This document shows, in pieces, positions 9,208 through 18,060 of a stretch of DNA of 64,000 bases. This DNA is from Lentisphaeria bacterium. Lineage in GTDB: Bacteria > Verrucomicrobiota > Lentisphaeria > Oligosphaerales > Oligosphaeraceae. How positions within the stretch are numbered: the first letter of the stretch is position 1; the number at the start of each line of letters is the position of its first letter. The position numbers were made by a program, and so were the translations under genes. The stretch is from the NCBI GenBank assembly GCA_016287975.1, contig JAEEXV010000218.1, forward strand, positions 1 to 64,000, written 5' to 3'. A model generated the notes under the pieces. It made no database searches. It was not told the DNA's origin and saw only the letters and a list, made by a program, of their open reading frames with translations.

Positions 9208-12200
9208 TTTCCACCTCCCGGGACCCACCGCCAGCTTCGCAGATTGCAGGCGGAGTTGCCTTTGATTCGGATAAATACGCGGTGCTTGCCGACGATGGGG
9301 GCGGCAGCCTTGCAGCGGAAATTGCGGAAGTCCTGCCAGTCGCGGGTCAGTACTTTCGCGCGGTCCAGCGTCAGCGTGGCCGCAGGCTGCCCCTCGGGGT
9401 CGTCGAGATGGAAGCTGAGGGTGCCGCCGTTGCTGTAGGATGGTGCGGAGAGTTCCACCTCGAACTCTCCTTCGCCGCCGGTGCCGAAGTCGCCGGTGCC
9501 GGAGAAGATAACGGCCATGGAGACATAGTCGAGCCGCTGCTGCGCCTCGTTGACGCGGGCGCCGGAGACCAGCGGCGACCGGATCGCCTGCTGGCGCTCG
9601 GCGGCCTTGAAATGGCATGGATCCGAGGGCAGCAGAGCAAGAATGCCAAAGGGGTCGCGCTCCGTGGCGCACTTGACAATCGTCCGGCTGGCACTGTCTA
9701 TCCGGGACTGCCATTCCTGCGGAAGGGCCGGCCCGTAGAGTCGGAACTCGCAACCGTATGGCTCCAGCTCGAAGTCCGCGGACTCCGGCGTCCGGCGTCC
9801 GCTGGAGTTCCGGATGCACAGGCGCCGGGGCGGTTCCGCCGCCAGGCGGCCGCGCCGCACACTTCCGGTGACGTTGACGAGGAGAATCAGCTGGTTCTCA
9901 CCCAGCCGCCACTGCCCGGCGACGACCGGCAGCGTCCCGACATCCTTCGTGCCGTGTCGTCCCCACCGGGTGTAGATCTTCTGCAGGCCGCCCTCCAATT
10001 TCGGCGGGCGCTCCATGATGCCTTCGTTGAAGAAATCGCAGACTGCGAAGCGCAGATGCATCAACCGTTTGAGGTAGCGGCGGAGGTCGCTGCGGCCCGC
10101 CGTGGTCAGCATTTCGGTTTTGTAGGTGCCGAACTGCTCGCCCTGCACGAACTGAACCGCGGCCTTGGGGTAGAAGGATGCTTCCTCGCCGTGCGGCGAC
10201 TGGTCGCGCGAGGTGAGCTGCATGCGTCCCGAATAGACCAGCACAAAGAGAGGGATCTGGTTGTCGTACAACCACCGCCAGGGATGGAGCCCGTCGCAAA
10301 ACCCCACGCAGTGTTCGGCGTTGTCCTCCGTCTCGATGATCGCCTCCACTCCATGCGAACGCCAATATTGGCGGACGCGCAGAATAGCCTTGCGCTGGCC
10401 GTTGATGTTCCAGCTCTCCGGGTCATTGAGAAGATGGCCGTGGTCGGGGGACTGGCAGAGGACGGCGCGCGAGGCCCCCATCTGGTCCACGAACAACCCG
10501 GAGAGGCCCTTCGCGGCGTTCCGGAGTACCATTTCCGGGATGTAGGTCTGGTAGACGTCGGAGGCCGGACAGAGGACGCCGCAGGGGACTCCCGAATAGG
10601 GTTCCAGCAGCGGCTTCCCCGCCGCGTCGCGCACGACGCCTCTTTCCCCCTGTTGCGGATAGAAGTAGGAGATGCCGCGGTGGTCGATGGTGGCCCACAA
10701 CCGGCCGTTCGAATAGATGGTGGACTGGATGTCATGCTCACGGAGCAGCCTGACGCATTCCAGAAACTCCAGGCTGGGGCGCGCCAGCGGGTGAAAGAGA
10801 TCGGCGTTGTTCTTGCCTTCCCCCCACTCGTAGTGCTGGACGACGAACGGCAGCTCGAAATAGCGGCGAAGGCGGAGGAAATCCCCCAGACGCGCCTGGG
10901 ATTCGTTGCCGCCCATGTTCAGGGTGTTGCGGCGATACCACTCCGGCGTATCCGTCTTGGGCGGCTTGGTCCGCCACCAGACGGCGCCGATGCGCGCGAG
11001 TTCCTGTCGATACATCAGGCCCACGTCATACCAGTCCCCGCGGAACGGCTCGATGACGGCGTAGTTGCCGGGAGCGAAGCGGTTGGGGTGATAGTCGGCA
11101 TCGTAGGCCACCGGGCAGCCGATGCGTACGCAGGTGCCTTCGGTGTCGCATTCATACCGGAAATCCATCACGCGAGCGCGGGCGTCGGCAGGCGAAAAGT
11201 AGACGCCGCCGGCCTTGTCATAGACCGCGCCGCACTGCATCGAGGCGAGCATCCGAGGATAGGGGGTGGCGTATGTGATGGAGCGTCGTGCGGCATCCTC
11301 ATAGAGCAGCCCGCCAGCCTGCGGAACCACAAGGTAATCGGGTCCTTGCGTCAGGGCGGCGAGGGAGAGGCAGAGGCTGCCCACCTCCACGAGGACGGTT
11401 TCCGGACTCTTCGATGCGAAGTCGAGAGTAAATTCCAGGCGGCTGCCATTGTATCTCCAACGGGAGACGCCCTCGCAGGCGGGTGCCTCGCGGCGCAGAT
11501 GGCGGATGGTGAACTCCGTCACGCCGTCACGCGTCTGCGGCGGCGCCTCCAGTCGGCTTTCCAACGCCGCCATGGGGATAGTGGCGGGCTTGCCGCCGCG
11601 CTTTCGGAAAACCAGCTGGAAGAAGTCATTGTCCCAGTTGAGGAGGTCTCGCTTGGCGGCGGTGTCATAGAGGGAGAGTACGCGGGCCTTGCCGGGCGTC
11701 GTCAGGAGCACGAGGCGGTACTGCCCATCCCCCAGCGTCTGCAGGTTCTGCCGGGGTGCGGCGACGACCTGCTCCCACTGCGGAAAGTTCATCTTGGCGA
11801 GATTGACGCAGGCGGCGTACTCCGGCTCCGTCAGCCCGGCCCGCCGGAGCAGCTCCCGGCGTTTGTCAGTCAGTTCCGCGGCGCGCTTGAAGGCAGGCGT
11901 TATCTTTGGCGCATACTCCAGCACATGGCGGCGCACCTCTTTTTCGCTGAGTACACGGGGATAGATGCCGCCGCCGAGCAGTTCGCCTTTCAGCCGCCAG
12001 CCATTGCCGAGGGCGGCGTCAGCAGCGCCCACGAACCACTGCGGCCCGCCCGGGGGGAGCAGGACATCTCGAAAGCGCTGGTCCTCGACCTTTTTGCCGT
12101 CCATCCAGACCTGAAGGTCCGTCCAATACTCGCCCTGATCCGTGGAGGCCTGACTGTGGCAGGCGACGGCGAGGTGGATGAAGCGGTCCGCCTTGGGAAA

Positions 12201-14063
12201 GATCGGGCGGGTCTGGTGGAGTTTCTCGAGTTTTCCGTCCCGCAGCAGATACAGGCAGAGGGAACGGTCCTGCCGGGCCAGACAGAACGACCCGGGGCAG
12301 AAAAAAAAGGCGTCGCGCGCCTTGTCGTTGCGCCCCTTGCAGACCAGCTCCAGGGTGAAGCCGTTGGCGGGAGTGACGGCCCCCAGACCGTCGACCGACA
12401 GCCCCGCGCTCCTGCCGTCCAGGACCAGCGCCCCCTCGGAGTTGACCTTCGGGCTGCCGGCAAAGCGGAGCGAGGCGCCGCCTTGTGCCATGCCGCCCCG
12501 GTTCAATTCCGCCAAGTGAAACGGAATGCACGCCGATGCCGACACGGCGGGGGCGGGAGATGCCGATGCCGACACGGCGGGAGCGGGAGATGCCGGTGCG
12601 GCCGCCGTCTCGGCGAGGAAGCGCAGGATGCGCTCGGCAAGCCAGCCGTTGCCGCGGGCATTGAAATGGACTTCGTCGCCGGGCTTGTAGAACCGTCTCA
12701 GGTCAGAAAGTTTCTGCATCTCATGGTAGATGTCCACATAGGCAGCTCCGGCCTCCCGGGCGGCCTCCTGCCATTCGCGGCAGAAAGCCTCGACGAGTTC
12801 CGGCGTCCCGAAGCGGTACACTCGCTTCCTGCCGGCGGCAATCTGTCCTTCGGCCTTCGCCTTCAGGAAGTCGAAGTCCAGGGCAGGCGGAGCGATTACG
12901 ACGAGTTTCGCGCCGGGATAGAGCGTCTTGAGGCGGGCGAAGATCCACCGGCTGCAGGCGCGGGACTCGGCGGGGCGGATGGCCGGGGTGCGGAAGCCGT
13001 CCGTCGCATAGGCGACGGTGTCGTTGAGTCCCAGCATGATGAAGATGAAGTCGGCGGGTTCCTTGCCCATCGTCTCGCGGTCGCGCATGGGGAGCTTCCC
13101 GTTCAGCCGGTCGCGCAGCCGCCGGGTGGTGTCGCCAGCTTCCGCGTAGTTCCGGGAGACGGCGCAGCCGGGAACGGCGCGGTCCAGATAGTCGTCGACC
13201 TTGGCTGCGGCGTTGCAGCCGCGGTCGAAGTCCAGTTCGCTGTCGCCGAACCAGACGATCCGAAGCGGGCGTTTCGCCGCGGCGGCCTTGCGGGCCAGCT
13301 CCAGCGCCCGGTCATGCTCTTCCGCCGGCGCCACCGCGATCTTCGTGGTACAGGACTGCCCGCCTGCGGCGACGGCCACGATCGCGGAGCCGTCCGGACC
13401 GAGCGGGATCCGCGCGGCGGGGATGAGCGCCTTGCCCTCTGCGTCGGCCGTCAGGTCAAAGACCTCCTTGCCGGCGAAGGCGGTCAGCGTCCGCCCCGGC
13501 GCATTGGTCACGACCGGCACGCCGCGGAAGTCCGGCTGGCGCAACGCGGCGCAGCGGGGCATGTTCAGTTTCAGGCCGTCCTCGACGAGTTGCACGAGTT
13601 CGATGTCATCGAAGGTGGCCTCCGCATCGCCGACCGTCCGGAGGATCAGCTCCATTCGCTCCACCCGTCGCCGGGAGAAGTCAATCTCCTTCACGATGCG
13701 GACAGGCGACGGCTGCAGCCGGACCGATCCGTGCCACACAATCGACCACTTGCCCGTGTTCTCGCTGCGGACGTTGGTGCCGACGCGCAGTTCGCCGCGT
13801 CCTGCGGCGGTAAGGGAGAGCCGGTAGCGGCAGCCGCTCAAATCCCGGTGGTCGTTCAAGGTCAGCATGCATTGGCCGCAGTGCTCCTTGCCCTTCACGG
13901 TGGAGGAGAGATGCATGCCCTCTGCCTGGTGGACCAGCCGTCCAGGCCATTCCGGCGGGCAGCGCCAGCCTTCGGCGGAGGCCTTGAAGTCCTGGCGCAG
14001 CAGAGGGAAATCGGCGGCGCACAGAGTCAGCGCCAACGGAAGCAGCAGAAGGATTCTTTTCAT
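9204..14063 (-). CDS. Giant exported multidomain protein: SGNH esterase, LamG-like lectin and glycosidase-like barrel
   Basis: The 1619-residue protein begins with a signal peptide (about 1-17). Domains in order: a carbohydrate-binding-like beta domain (about 20-165); an SGNH/GDSL hydrolase (about 265-485) with catalytic-type Gly-Asp-Ser at 273-275, Gly-Leu-Asn-Asp at 345-348 and Asp463-His466; an Ala/Ser/Pro linker with a 10-residue repeat (about 486-511); a concanavalin/LamG-like lectin domain (about 512-710); beta-rich sequence; then a barrel-like region from about 1010 to 1450 resembling the DUF6259 glycoside-hydrolase-like group ([28 protein letters not shown]); and a C-terminal beta domain. 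It suggests combined deacetylation and cleavage of an acetylated polysaccharide. It is coupled by ATGA overlaps to the pseudopilin before it and the small exported protein after it. Domain limits past residue 710 are approximate. Confidence 0.82.
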   Translation of the reverse strand: MKRILLLLPLALTLCAADFPLLRQDFKASAEGWRCPPEWPGRLVHQAEGMHLSSTVKGKEHCGQCMLTLNDHRDLSGCRYRLSLTAAGRGELRVGTNVRSENTGKWSIVWHGSVRLQPSPVRIVKEIDFSRRRVERMELILRTVGDAEATFDDIELVQLVEDGLKLNMPRCAALRQPDFRGVPVVTNAPGRTLTAFAGKEVFDLTADAEGKALIPAARIPLGPDGSAIVAVAAGGQSCTTKIAVAPAEEHDRALELARKAAAAKRPLRIVWFGDSELDFDRGCNAAAKVDDYLDRAVPGCAVSRNYAEAGDTTRRLRDRLNGKLPMRDRETMGKEPADFIFIMLGLNDTVAYATDGFRTPAIRPAESRACSRWIFARLKTLYPGAKLVVIAPPALDFDFLKAKAEGQIAAGRKRVYRFGTPELVEAFCREWQEAAREAGAAYVDIYHEMQKLSDLRRFYKPGDEVHFNARGNGWLAERILRFLAETAAAPASPAPAVSASASPAPAVSASACIPFHLAELNRGGMAQGGASLRFAGSPKVNSEGALVLDGRSAGLSVDGLGAVTPANGFTLELVCKGRNDKARDAFFFCPGSFCLARQDRSLCLYLLRDGKLEKLHQTRPIFPKADRFIHLAVACHSQASTDQGEYWTDLQVWMDGKKVEDQRFRDVLLPPGGPQWFVGAADAALGNGWRLKGELLGGGIYPRVLSEKEVRRHVLEYAPKITPAFKRAAELTDKRRELLRRAGLTEPEYAACVNLAKMNFPQWEQVVAAPRQNLQTLGDGQYRLVLLTTPGKARVLSLYDTAAKRDLLNWDNDFFQLVFRKRGGKPATIPMAALESRLEAPPQTRDGVTEFTIRHLRREAPACEGVSRWRYNGSRLEFTLDFASKSPETVLVEVGSLCLSLAALTQGPDYLVVPQAGGLLYEDAARRSITYATPYPRMLASMQCGAVYDKAGGVYFSPADARARVMDFRYECDTEGTCVRIGCPVAYDADYHPNRFAPGNYAVIEPFRGDWYDVGLMYRQELARIGAVWWRTKPPKTDTPEWYRRNTLNMGGNESQARLGDFLRLRRYFELPFVVQHYEWGEGKNNADLFHPLARPSLEFLECVRLLREHDIQSTIYSNGRLWATIDHRGISYFYPQQGERGVVRDAAGKPLLEPYSGVPCGVLCPASDVYQTYIPEMVLRNAAKGLSGLFVDQMGASRAVLCQSPDHGHLLNDPESWNINGQRKAILRVRQYWRSHGVEAIIETEDNAEHCVGFCDGLHPWRWLYDNQIPLFVLVYSGRMQLTSRDQSPHGEEASFYPKAAVQFVQGEQFGTYKTEMLTTAGRSDLRRYLKRLMHLRFAVCDFFNEGIMERPPKLEGGLQKIYTRWGRHGTKDVGTLPVVAGQWRLGENQLILLVNVTGSVRRGRLAAEPPRRLCIRNSSGRRTPESADFELEPYGCEFRLYGPALPQEWQSRIDSASRTIVKCATERDPFGILALLPSDPCHFKAAERQQAIRSPLVSGARVNEAQQRLDYVSMAVIFSGTGDFGTGGEGEFEVELSAPSYSNGGTLSFHLDDPEGQPAATLTLDRAKVLTRDWQDFRNFRCKAAAPIVGKHRVFIRIKGNSACNLRSWRWVPGGGK
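12532..12591. repeat. Two 30-bp in-frame tandem units coding the Ala/Ser/Pro linker
   Basis: 12532-12561 and 12562-12591 are adjacent 30-bp units with one mismatch, coding two copies of a ten-residue Ala/Ser/Pro/Val segment. They form the flexible linker between the SGNH and lectin-like domains of the 1619-residue protein and probably vary in copy number by slippage. Confidence 0.85.
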
Positions 14064-14821
14064 GGGGTGGTCATCACTCCGTCGCGGCTGAGGCTGCCCT
14101 CGATCTCCTGGGCGGTCTTTGTCTTCAACTCATACCGGTTCATCGCCTCGGCGTGCCCGTCCATGAACGCCACATTCGCGCGGTCGCCATGCAGGCGCCA
14201 GAGTCCGAACGAGGTCCCCATCGTCTGGGTGAGGGTGTACCAGAAGTTGAGGGCGGTAGCGTAGTTGCCCTTGTCCGGGTTGTCGAAGCGCGCGCTATCT
14301 CCCACCAGCGCGAAGCGCGAGGGCGAGGTCAAGCCGAAGGTGCGGATGGACCACCAGCGCTTGTTGCTGGCCTCCCGGTAGCCGAGGTTGCCCAGTTTCT
14401 GCTGGCGGGCCGCGGACATCTCGTATTTGCTGTTATGGAAGGCGAAGATGCCATAGCAGTTGGAATTTCCGTCGCCGAAAGGCATGTGGTGCCCCTTGTA
14501 GATCTTCGTCACCGCGGGGCAGTGGGCGCTGCTGTAGGAGATGTAGCCCTTCTGGGAGCTGTAGTCCCCCGTCAGAATGCCCATCCAGGTCGGGTGCCCC
14601 TCCGGATAGTAGACGTAGTTCCCGTTGTCCTCGCCATACAGGAACACCGCCACCATCACTTGCTTCTGATTCGAGGTGCACATCACCGCCTTGGCCTTTT
14701 CCCGGGCCTTCGACAGCGCGGGCAGCAGCATCGACGCCAGAATCGCGATGATCGCGATGACCACCAGAAGTTCAATCAGAGTGAAGCCGTGACGGCGGAA
14801 GCGATGGACTGGATGTGACAT
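14060..14821 (-). CDS. Type II secretion-type pseudopilin
   Basis: The 253-residue protein has the leader [12 protein letters not shown] followed by [18 protein letters not shown]; this is the only complete pseudopilin here with the canonical Gly before the cleavage site. The start at 14821 is backed by GAGGAGA about seven bases upstream and preferred over an ATG 21 bases earlier. Near the C-terminus the motif His, nine residues, Asp-Gly-His is intact ([13 protein letters not shown]). The stop codon overlaps the ATG of the 1619-residue gene, so the two products are translated in a coupled way. The first 86 bases of its pilin-helix code are nearly identical to those of the pseudopilin at 54276. 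Likely inner-membrane subunit of a type II secretion-like assembly. Confidence 0.93.
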   Translation of the reverse strand: MSHPVHRFRRHGFTLIELLVVIAIIAILASMLLPALSKAREKAKAVMCTSNQKQVMVAVFLYGEDNGNYVYYPEGHPTWMGILTGDYSSQKGYISYSSAHCPAVTKIYKGHHMPFGDGNSNCYGIFAFHNSKYEMSAARQQKLGNLGYREASNKRWWSIRTFGLTSPSRFALVGDSARFDNPDKGNYATALNFWYTLTQTMGTSFGLWRLHGDRANVAFMDGHAEAMNRYELKTKTAQEIEGSLSRDGVMTTP

Positions 14822-14952
14822 GGTTGTCTCCTCATGTAGCATGGTTGTCTCTTCAACACAACTGGGTCAAGGGAAAAAACGCGGGGAATGAGACGGGACG
14901 TCGCTGCTGCCTCCCCCAAAAAACGGCGCCGATGGAGCCGAAAGCAGGCGTG

Positions 14953-14980
14953 ATCATACTTTACAACTTTTTTCAGCAAA
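14953..14980 (-). promoter_or_regulatory. Candidate promoter of the 14821-8437 operon
   Basis: On the minus strand TATGAT (14958-14953) is preceded 16 bases upstream by TTTGCT (14980-14975), a weak sigma-70-like pair in the A+T-rich gap between this operon and the divergent AraC gene. The match is modest and only position supports it. Confidence 0.35.
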
Positions 14981-15019
14981 TACCTTGAAAAATTCGCCAT
15001 GAAACTATAAATTTAGGAC

Positions 15020-15901
15020 ATGGACAAACAAGACACGGAAGAAAAACGCGCCATGCCTCCCCCATGCGAGTACTCCTACTCGAAGTATCAACGCGATGTC
15101 ACATGTCCCTGCACGGTGGAGCTTCACCAGCAGTGGCAGAGCATCCCACATTTCCACGACTACCTTGAACTGGTGATCGTGCTGTCAGGGGGCGGCCTGC
15201 ACTGCCAGCCGGACGGGCGGCGGCGAATCTCCGAGGGGAACGTCTTCTCCGTCCGCCCCGGGCAGTGCCACTGGTACGAGGGGGCGAAGAATCTGATGCT
15301 GGCCAATGTGATGGTCATGCCGGCGGCGCTGGCCTTCGCGGAGCAATGCGACTGGAGCGGCTCCATGTTCTGCCGGCTCTTCAGGCCGGGGGAGGAGATC
15401 TTCTACACCCGGCTTTCCCCCGCCCAGGTGGCGGAGGTCCAGAAGGTGCTGACCGGAATCATCACGGAGCAGAAACGCAGACTGCCCGGGCACATCCTCG
15501 CGATCCAGGCGCACTTCGAGGAACTCGCGGTCCTGCTGAGCCGATGTGGCCTTGGCACCAGCGCCACCACGGAGAGCGCGCGGCGCCTGGGGCAGATGCT
15601 CCAATTCATGCTGCTCCATTTCTCGCGGGACATCACCCGCGAGGACATCGGCAATGCTGCCGATTGCAGCGTGCGCACCGCCAACCGCATCTTTGCGGAG
15701 CAGCTGCAAAGCACGCCGGGACGCGAACTGGCGAAGATCCGGATGACGCAGGCGACCTATCTGCTCCAGGATTCCAGAATCTCCATTTCCGAGGTCTCGC
15801 GGCGATGCGGTTTCCGCGACAGCAATTATTTCACGTTGTGTTTTACGCGCCACTACGGCGTCTCGCCGCGCCGCTTCCGCCACAACTATCAGCCCGGCTG
15901 A
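15020..15901 (+). CDS. AraC-family transcriptional regulator
   Basis: The 293-residue protein has an N-terminal cupin-like sensor domain (HQQWQSIPHFHDYLELVIVL, residues about 35-55, with the usual His-Xaa-His and Glu) and a C-terminal AraC DNA-binding domain with two helix-turn-helix units (ITREDIGNAADCSVRTANR; ISISEVSRRCGFRDSNYFTL) ending GVSPRRFR. Sugar-responsive AraC proteins of this layout usually activate a neighbouring gene set. It is transcribed divergently from the operon led by the pseudopilin at 14821, with 198 bp between the two starts, so it is the obvious candidate regulator of that operon. An AGGA lies five bases before the ATG. The ligand is unknown. Confidence 0.92.
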   Translation: MDKQDTEEKRAMPPPCEYSYSKYQRDVTCPCTVELHQQWQSIPHFHDYLELVIVLSGGGLHCQPDGRRRISEGNVFSVRPGQCHWYEGAKNLMLANVMVMPAALAFAEQCDWSGSMFCRLFRPGEEIFYTRLSPAQVAEVQKVLTGIITEQKRRLPGHILAIQAHFEELAVLLSRCGLGTSATTESARRLGQMLQFMLLHFSRDITREDIGNAADCSVRTANRIFAEQLQSTPGRELAKIRMTQATYLLQDSRISISEVSRRCGFRDSNYFTLCFTRHYGVSPRRFRHNYQPG

Positions 15902-15957
15902 CTCCCCGTGCTGCCTCCGTGCACCTTGCGTTTCAAGGAGCCAAGTATGAGTTCTGC

Positions 15958-16167
15958 TTACCTTTTCACAATCCATTTGCCGCCTTTGGCCCCGCCTTCC
16001 CGGACAAGCAATCCTATCCCTTTCAGCGCACGAATGGCTCGCCAAACGCTGACCTCCGAGATTCCGAGTTTTTGCATGAGTCGCACGGTGTCTATTTCTG
16101 GATTTTCTGCTATGGCGGATAAGACTTTCCATGCTTTTTCACGAAAACCATTTCGATAGGCTCCCAT
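15958..16167 (-). pseudogene. Winged-helix fragment, probably the C-terminal remnant of an AlbA_2-type regulator
   Basis: The 69-residue frame codes a winged helix (LMQKLGISEVSVWRAIRALK, then a wing ending GGKWIVKR) of the kind found at the C-terminus of AlbA_2/divergent-AAA DNA-binding proteins. The frame stays open about 110 bases further upstream without another ATG before a stop, and that stretch contains two imperfect repeats of a Gly/Lys/Glu-rich segment. No Shine-Dalgarno sequence is seen before the ATG at 16167. I read it as the 3' relic of a longer gene, but a small free-standing DNA-binding protein is possible. It sits between an AraC gene and a DUF4143 ATPase. Confidence 0.5.
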
Positions 16168-16272
16168 CAAAACATCAAAGTCGCCTTTTTCTCCTTCACT
16201 TTCGGGCCGTTTCTCCTTTACTTTCGACCTTCCTATTGCGATATCAAAGTCATCTTATCGGCGATTGCAGGT

Positions 16273-17613
16273 TCATGGGGTATGCAGGGCATTGTCCAGA
16301 ATGGAGGGATCCAGCAGAAAGGGAATCACCCCGACCTGGACAATTCCCTCCTCGCTTACACGCGGGGAACTGTAGCCGCCGGTTATGACCATCTTGCCGA
16401 AGAAGTCGCCGCTTTTCCGGAGCGGAAGAATCTCCTGGTCTATCTTCTCCTGGTCAGGCAGGCTGAACGCGGACTGGATGTAGAGTCTGCGTGGAGGACG
16501 GTTCACCACAAAGTCTATCTCGTGCTGGCGCATTTCCTGCCGTCCCCGACTATTGACCGTCACAATGGGAACAACGCCGACATCCACAGTGCATCTGCGG
16601 CGGACAAGTTCGTTATAGATCACATTCTCCATCGCATGCGACGGATTGGCTTCCCGAAAGCCAAGACGCGCGTTCCGCAGCCCGACATCCTCGCAGTAGT
16701 ATTTCATCGGATAGTCAAAGTATTTCTTGCCCTTGACATCCCAGCGCTTTGCCTCCGAGAAGAGGAACGCGTCCTTGAGGAAGCCGAGGTATTTCTGGAT
16801 GGTGTGCTCGTTGGTCTTGACTCCCAGCTTCGACTTGAGAGTGTCGACAAGCTTGCTTGGATTGGTCAGCGAACCCATGGCCGATGAGACGACGTCAATC
16901 AGCCTGCCCAGGACATAGTCGTCACGAAGGCGGTTGTGTTTCCGTATGTCGCTGACATAGACCTCGCTGAAAAGCCTGTCCAGGTAGGAGGCTCGCGCCT
17001 GCTCGTCGGTCTCGGTGACGGCCAACGGCATCCCTCCCCAGATGAGATACTGGTCGAAAGCGGCCAGTTTGTCCTCCGCGCCAAGCGCCGTGCAGTATTC
17101 CGCAAATGAAAAGGGATGAACGCGGATCTGGCATCCGCGGTCCGCGAAGTTCGTGTCGATGTCGCTGGACAGCGTCTTCGAGTTGGAGCCGGTCACGTAC
17201 ACGTCAACATGGTCTGTCTGGCGGATCCCGTTCAGGATGTCGTAGAATGTGACGTAGGCATTGTCCCTGTCCTCTGGGGCGATGCGCGCGAGGTCGATGT
17301 CAGCGGGAAGGACCTTGCGGACCAGCTGGATCTCATCGATGAACACATAGTTCCATTTGCCGTCATGGACAAGTTTGGAACGGATGTGTTCGCCGAGCCG
17401 AATGGGATCGCGCAGCTCGCGGAACTCGTCGCGGTCAAGCGGAATCTCAATAATGTGGCTGGCGTCCACGCCATTTCCCCGAAGATAACCCCCGAAGAGA
17501 ACCGAAAGAAGGTAGGACTTGCCGCAACGGCGGATGCCGGTGATGACCTTCACAAGGCCATTGTGCATCTTGTGCTTCAGGGCTTCAAGATAGAGGGGCC
17601 GTTGGACTCTCAT
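16273..17613 (-). CDS. AAA_14/DUF4143 family ATPase
   Basis: The 446-residue protein has an N-terminal AAA_14 ATPase with Walker A TGIRRCGKSY at residues 25-34 and Walker B VFIDEIQ at 90-96, a VTGSNS sensor segment, and a C-terminal DUF4143 part carrying a nuclease-like EIDFVV stretch. The length is normal for the family. Such genes are abundant and scattered in gut bacteria; their biological role is not established. It is monocistronic, flanked by a winged-helix fragment on one side and repeat-rich DNA on the other, and base composition falls around it, which together suggest acquisition by transfer. Two other members of the family lie at 55955 and 57713. Confidence 0.88.
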   Translation of the reverse strand: MRVQRPLYLEALKHKMHNGLVKVITGIRRCGKSYLLSVLFGGYLRGNGVDASHIIEIPLDRDEFRELRDPIRLGEHIRSKLVHDGKWNYVFIDEIQLVRKVLPADIDLARIAPEDRDNAYVTFYDILNGIRQTDHVDVYVTGSNSKTLSSDIDTNFADRGCQIRVHPFSFAEYCTALGAEDKLAAFDQYLIWGGMPLAVTETDEQARASYLDRLFSEVYVSDIRKHNRLRDDYVLGRLIDVVSSAMGSLTNPSKLVDTLKSKLGVKTNEHTIQKYLGFLKDAFLFSEAKRWDVKGKKYFDYPMKYYCEDVGLRNARLGFREANPSHAMENVIYNELVRRRCTVDVGVVPIVTVNSRGRQEMRQHEIDFVVNRPPRRLYIQSAFSLPDQEKIDQEILPLRKSGDFFGKMVITGGYSSPRVSEEGIVQVGVIPFLLDPSILDNALHTP

Positions 17614-18060
17614 GGTTCGTTCTTAGTCAGATTGTTGAACAAGTTTGTAGTGTTAAGATAGCATTTCATTCGAGAGTTTCAAGCCTTTAATTCAAAGTTA
17701 CTCAATAAAACGAGTAATTTTGAATTTTGATCTGTTTTCCGTGATGACAGGTAAAGGATGGTCGCAGAACTGTGTTGCCCTCCAGTGCGATGTGCCTATG
17801 GAAAAGCTCTGGAGGGATGCCGGAGCAGAGGTAGGGGTGGAGGACGCGTCAGCGTCCGAAATCCCTGACAGGCGGTAACTGTTCAGAAGAGAGTGGTGCT
17901 GGCGCAGAATCTTGTCACCGCTACGCGGTTCCCCCATATTCTCCAGACACCGTGGGTTCCGCTCGCGCTTCCGGCACTCGCTCCACCCACGGCTATAGTC
18001 TGGCCGCCGCTACGCGGCTACCATTCTGAACAGTTACGGGAAAAGAACGCCTTTCTGGCG
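17614..18060. other. 447-bp non-coding stretch with hairpins and a repeat element
   Basis: No gene is supported here. It begins with an A+T-rich segment just upstream of the DUF4143 gene, suited to its promoter. A hairpin with 6-bp stem lies at 17842-17857 (GGACGC, loop GTCA, GCGTCC). The 163-bp element with 14-bp inverted ends fills 17875-18037. Confidence 0.7.
17875..18037. repeat. 163-bp MITE-like or REP-like element with perfect 14-bp terminal inverted repeats
   Basis: The ends are GTAACTGTTCAGAA (17875-17888) and its exact reverse complement (18024-18037). The interior is G+C-rich, codes nothing plausible, and holds further complementary pieces (GCTACGCGG at 17920 and 18009). The left 28 bases recur at 3755-3782. 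A non-autonomous mobile or repetitive extragenic element is the best reading; no transposase is near. Confidence 0.75.

Noticed and set aside
9282..14264. A 1660-codon open frame on the plus strand opposite the 1619-residue gene
   Set aside because: Long antisense frames are expected in high-G+C coding DNA. The translation has no signal peptide, domain or plausible composition, while the minus strand codes clear motifs.
14985..15011. Promoter TTGAAA / TATAAA for the AraC gene at 15020
   Set aside because: Spacing is only 15 bases and the predicted transcript would begin almost at the ATG; not convincing without data.
17842..17857. Intrinsic terminator after the SIS gene or DUF4143 gene
   Set aside because: The 6-bp stem has no T-run and lies upstream, not downstream, of the DUF4143 gene.
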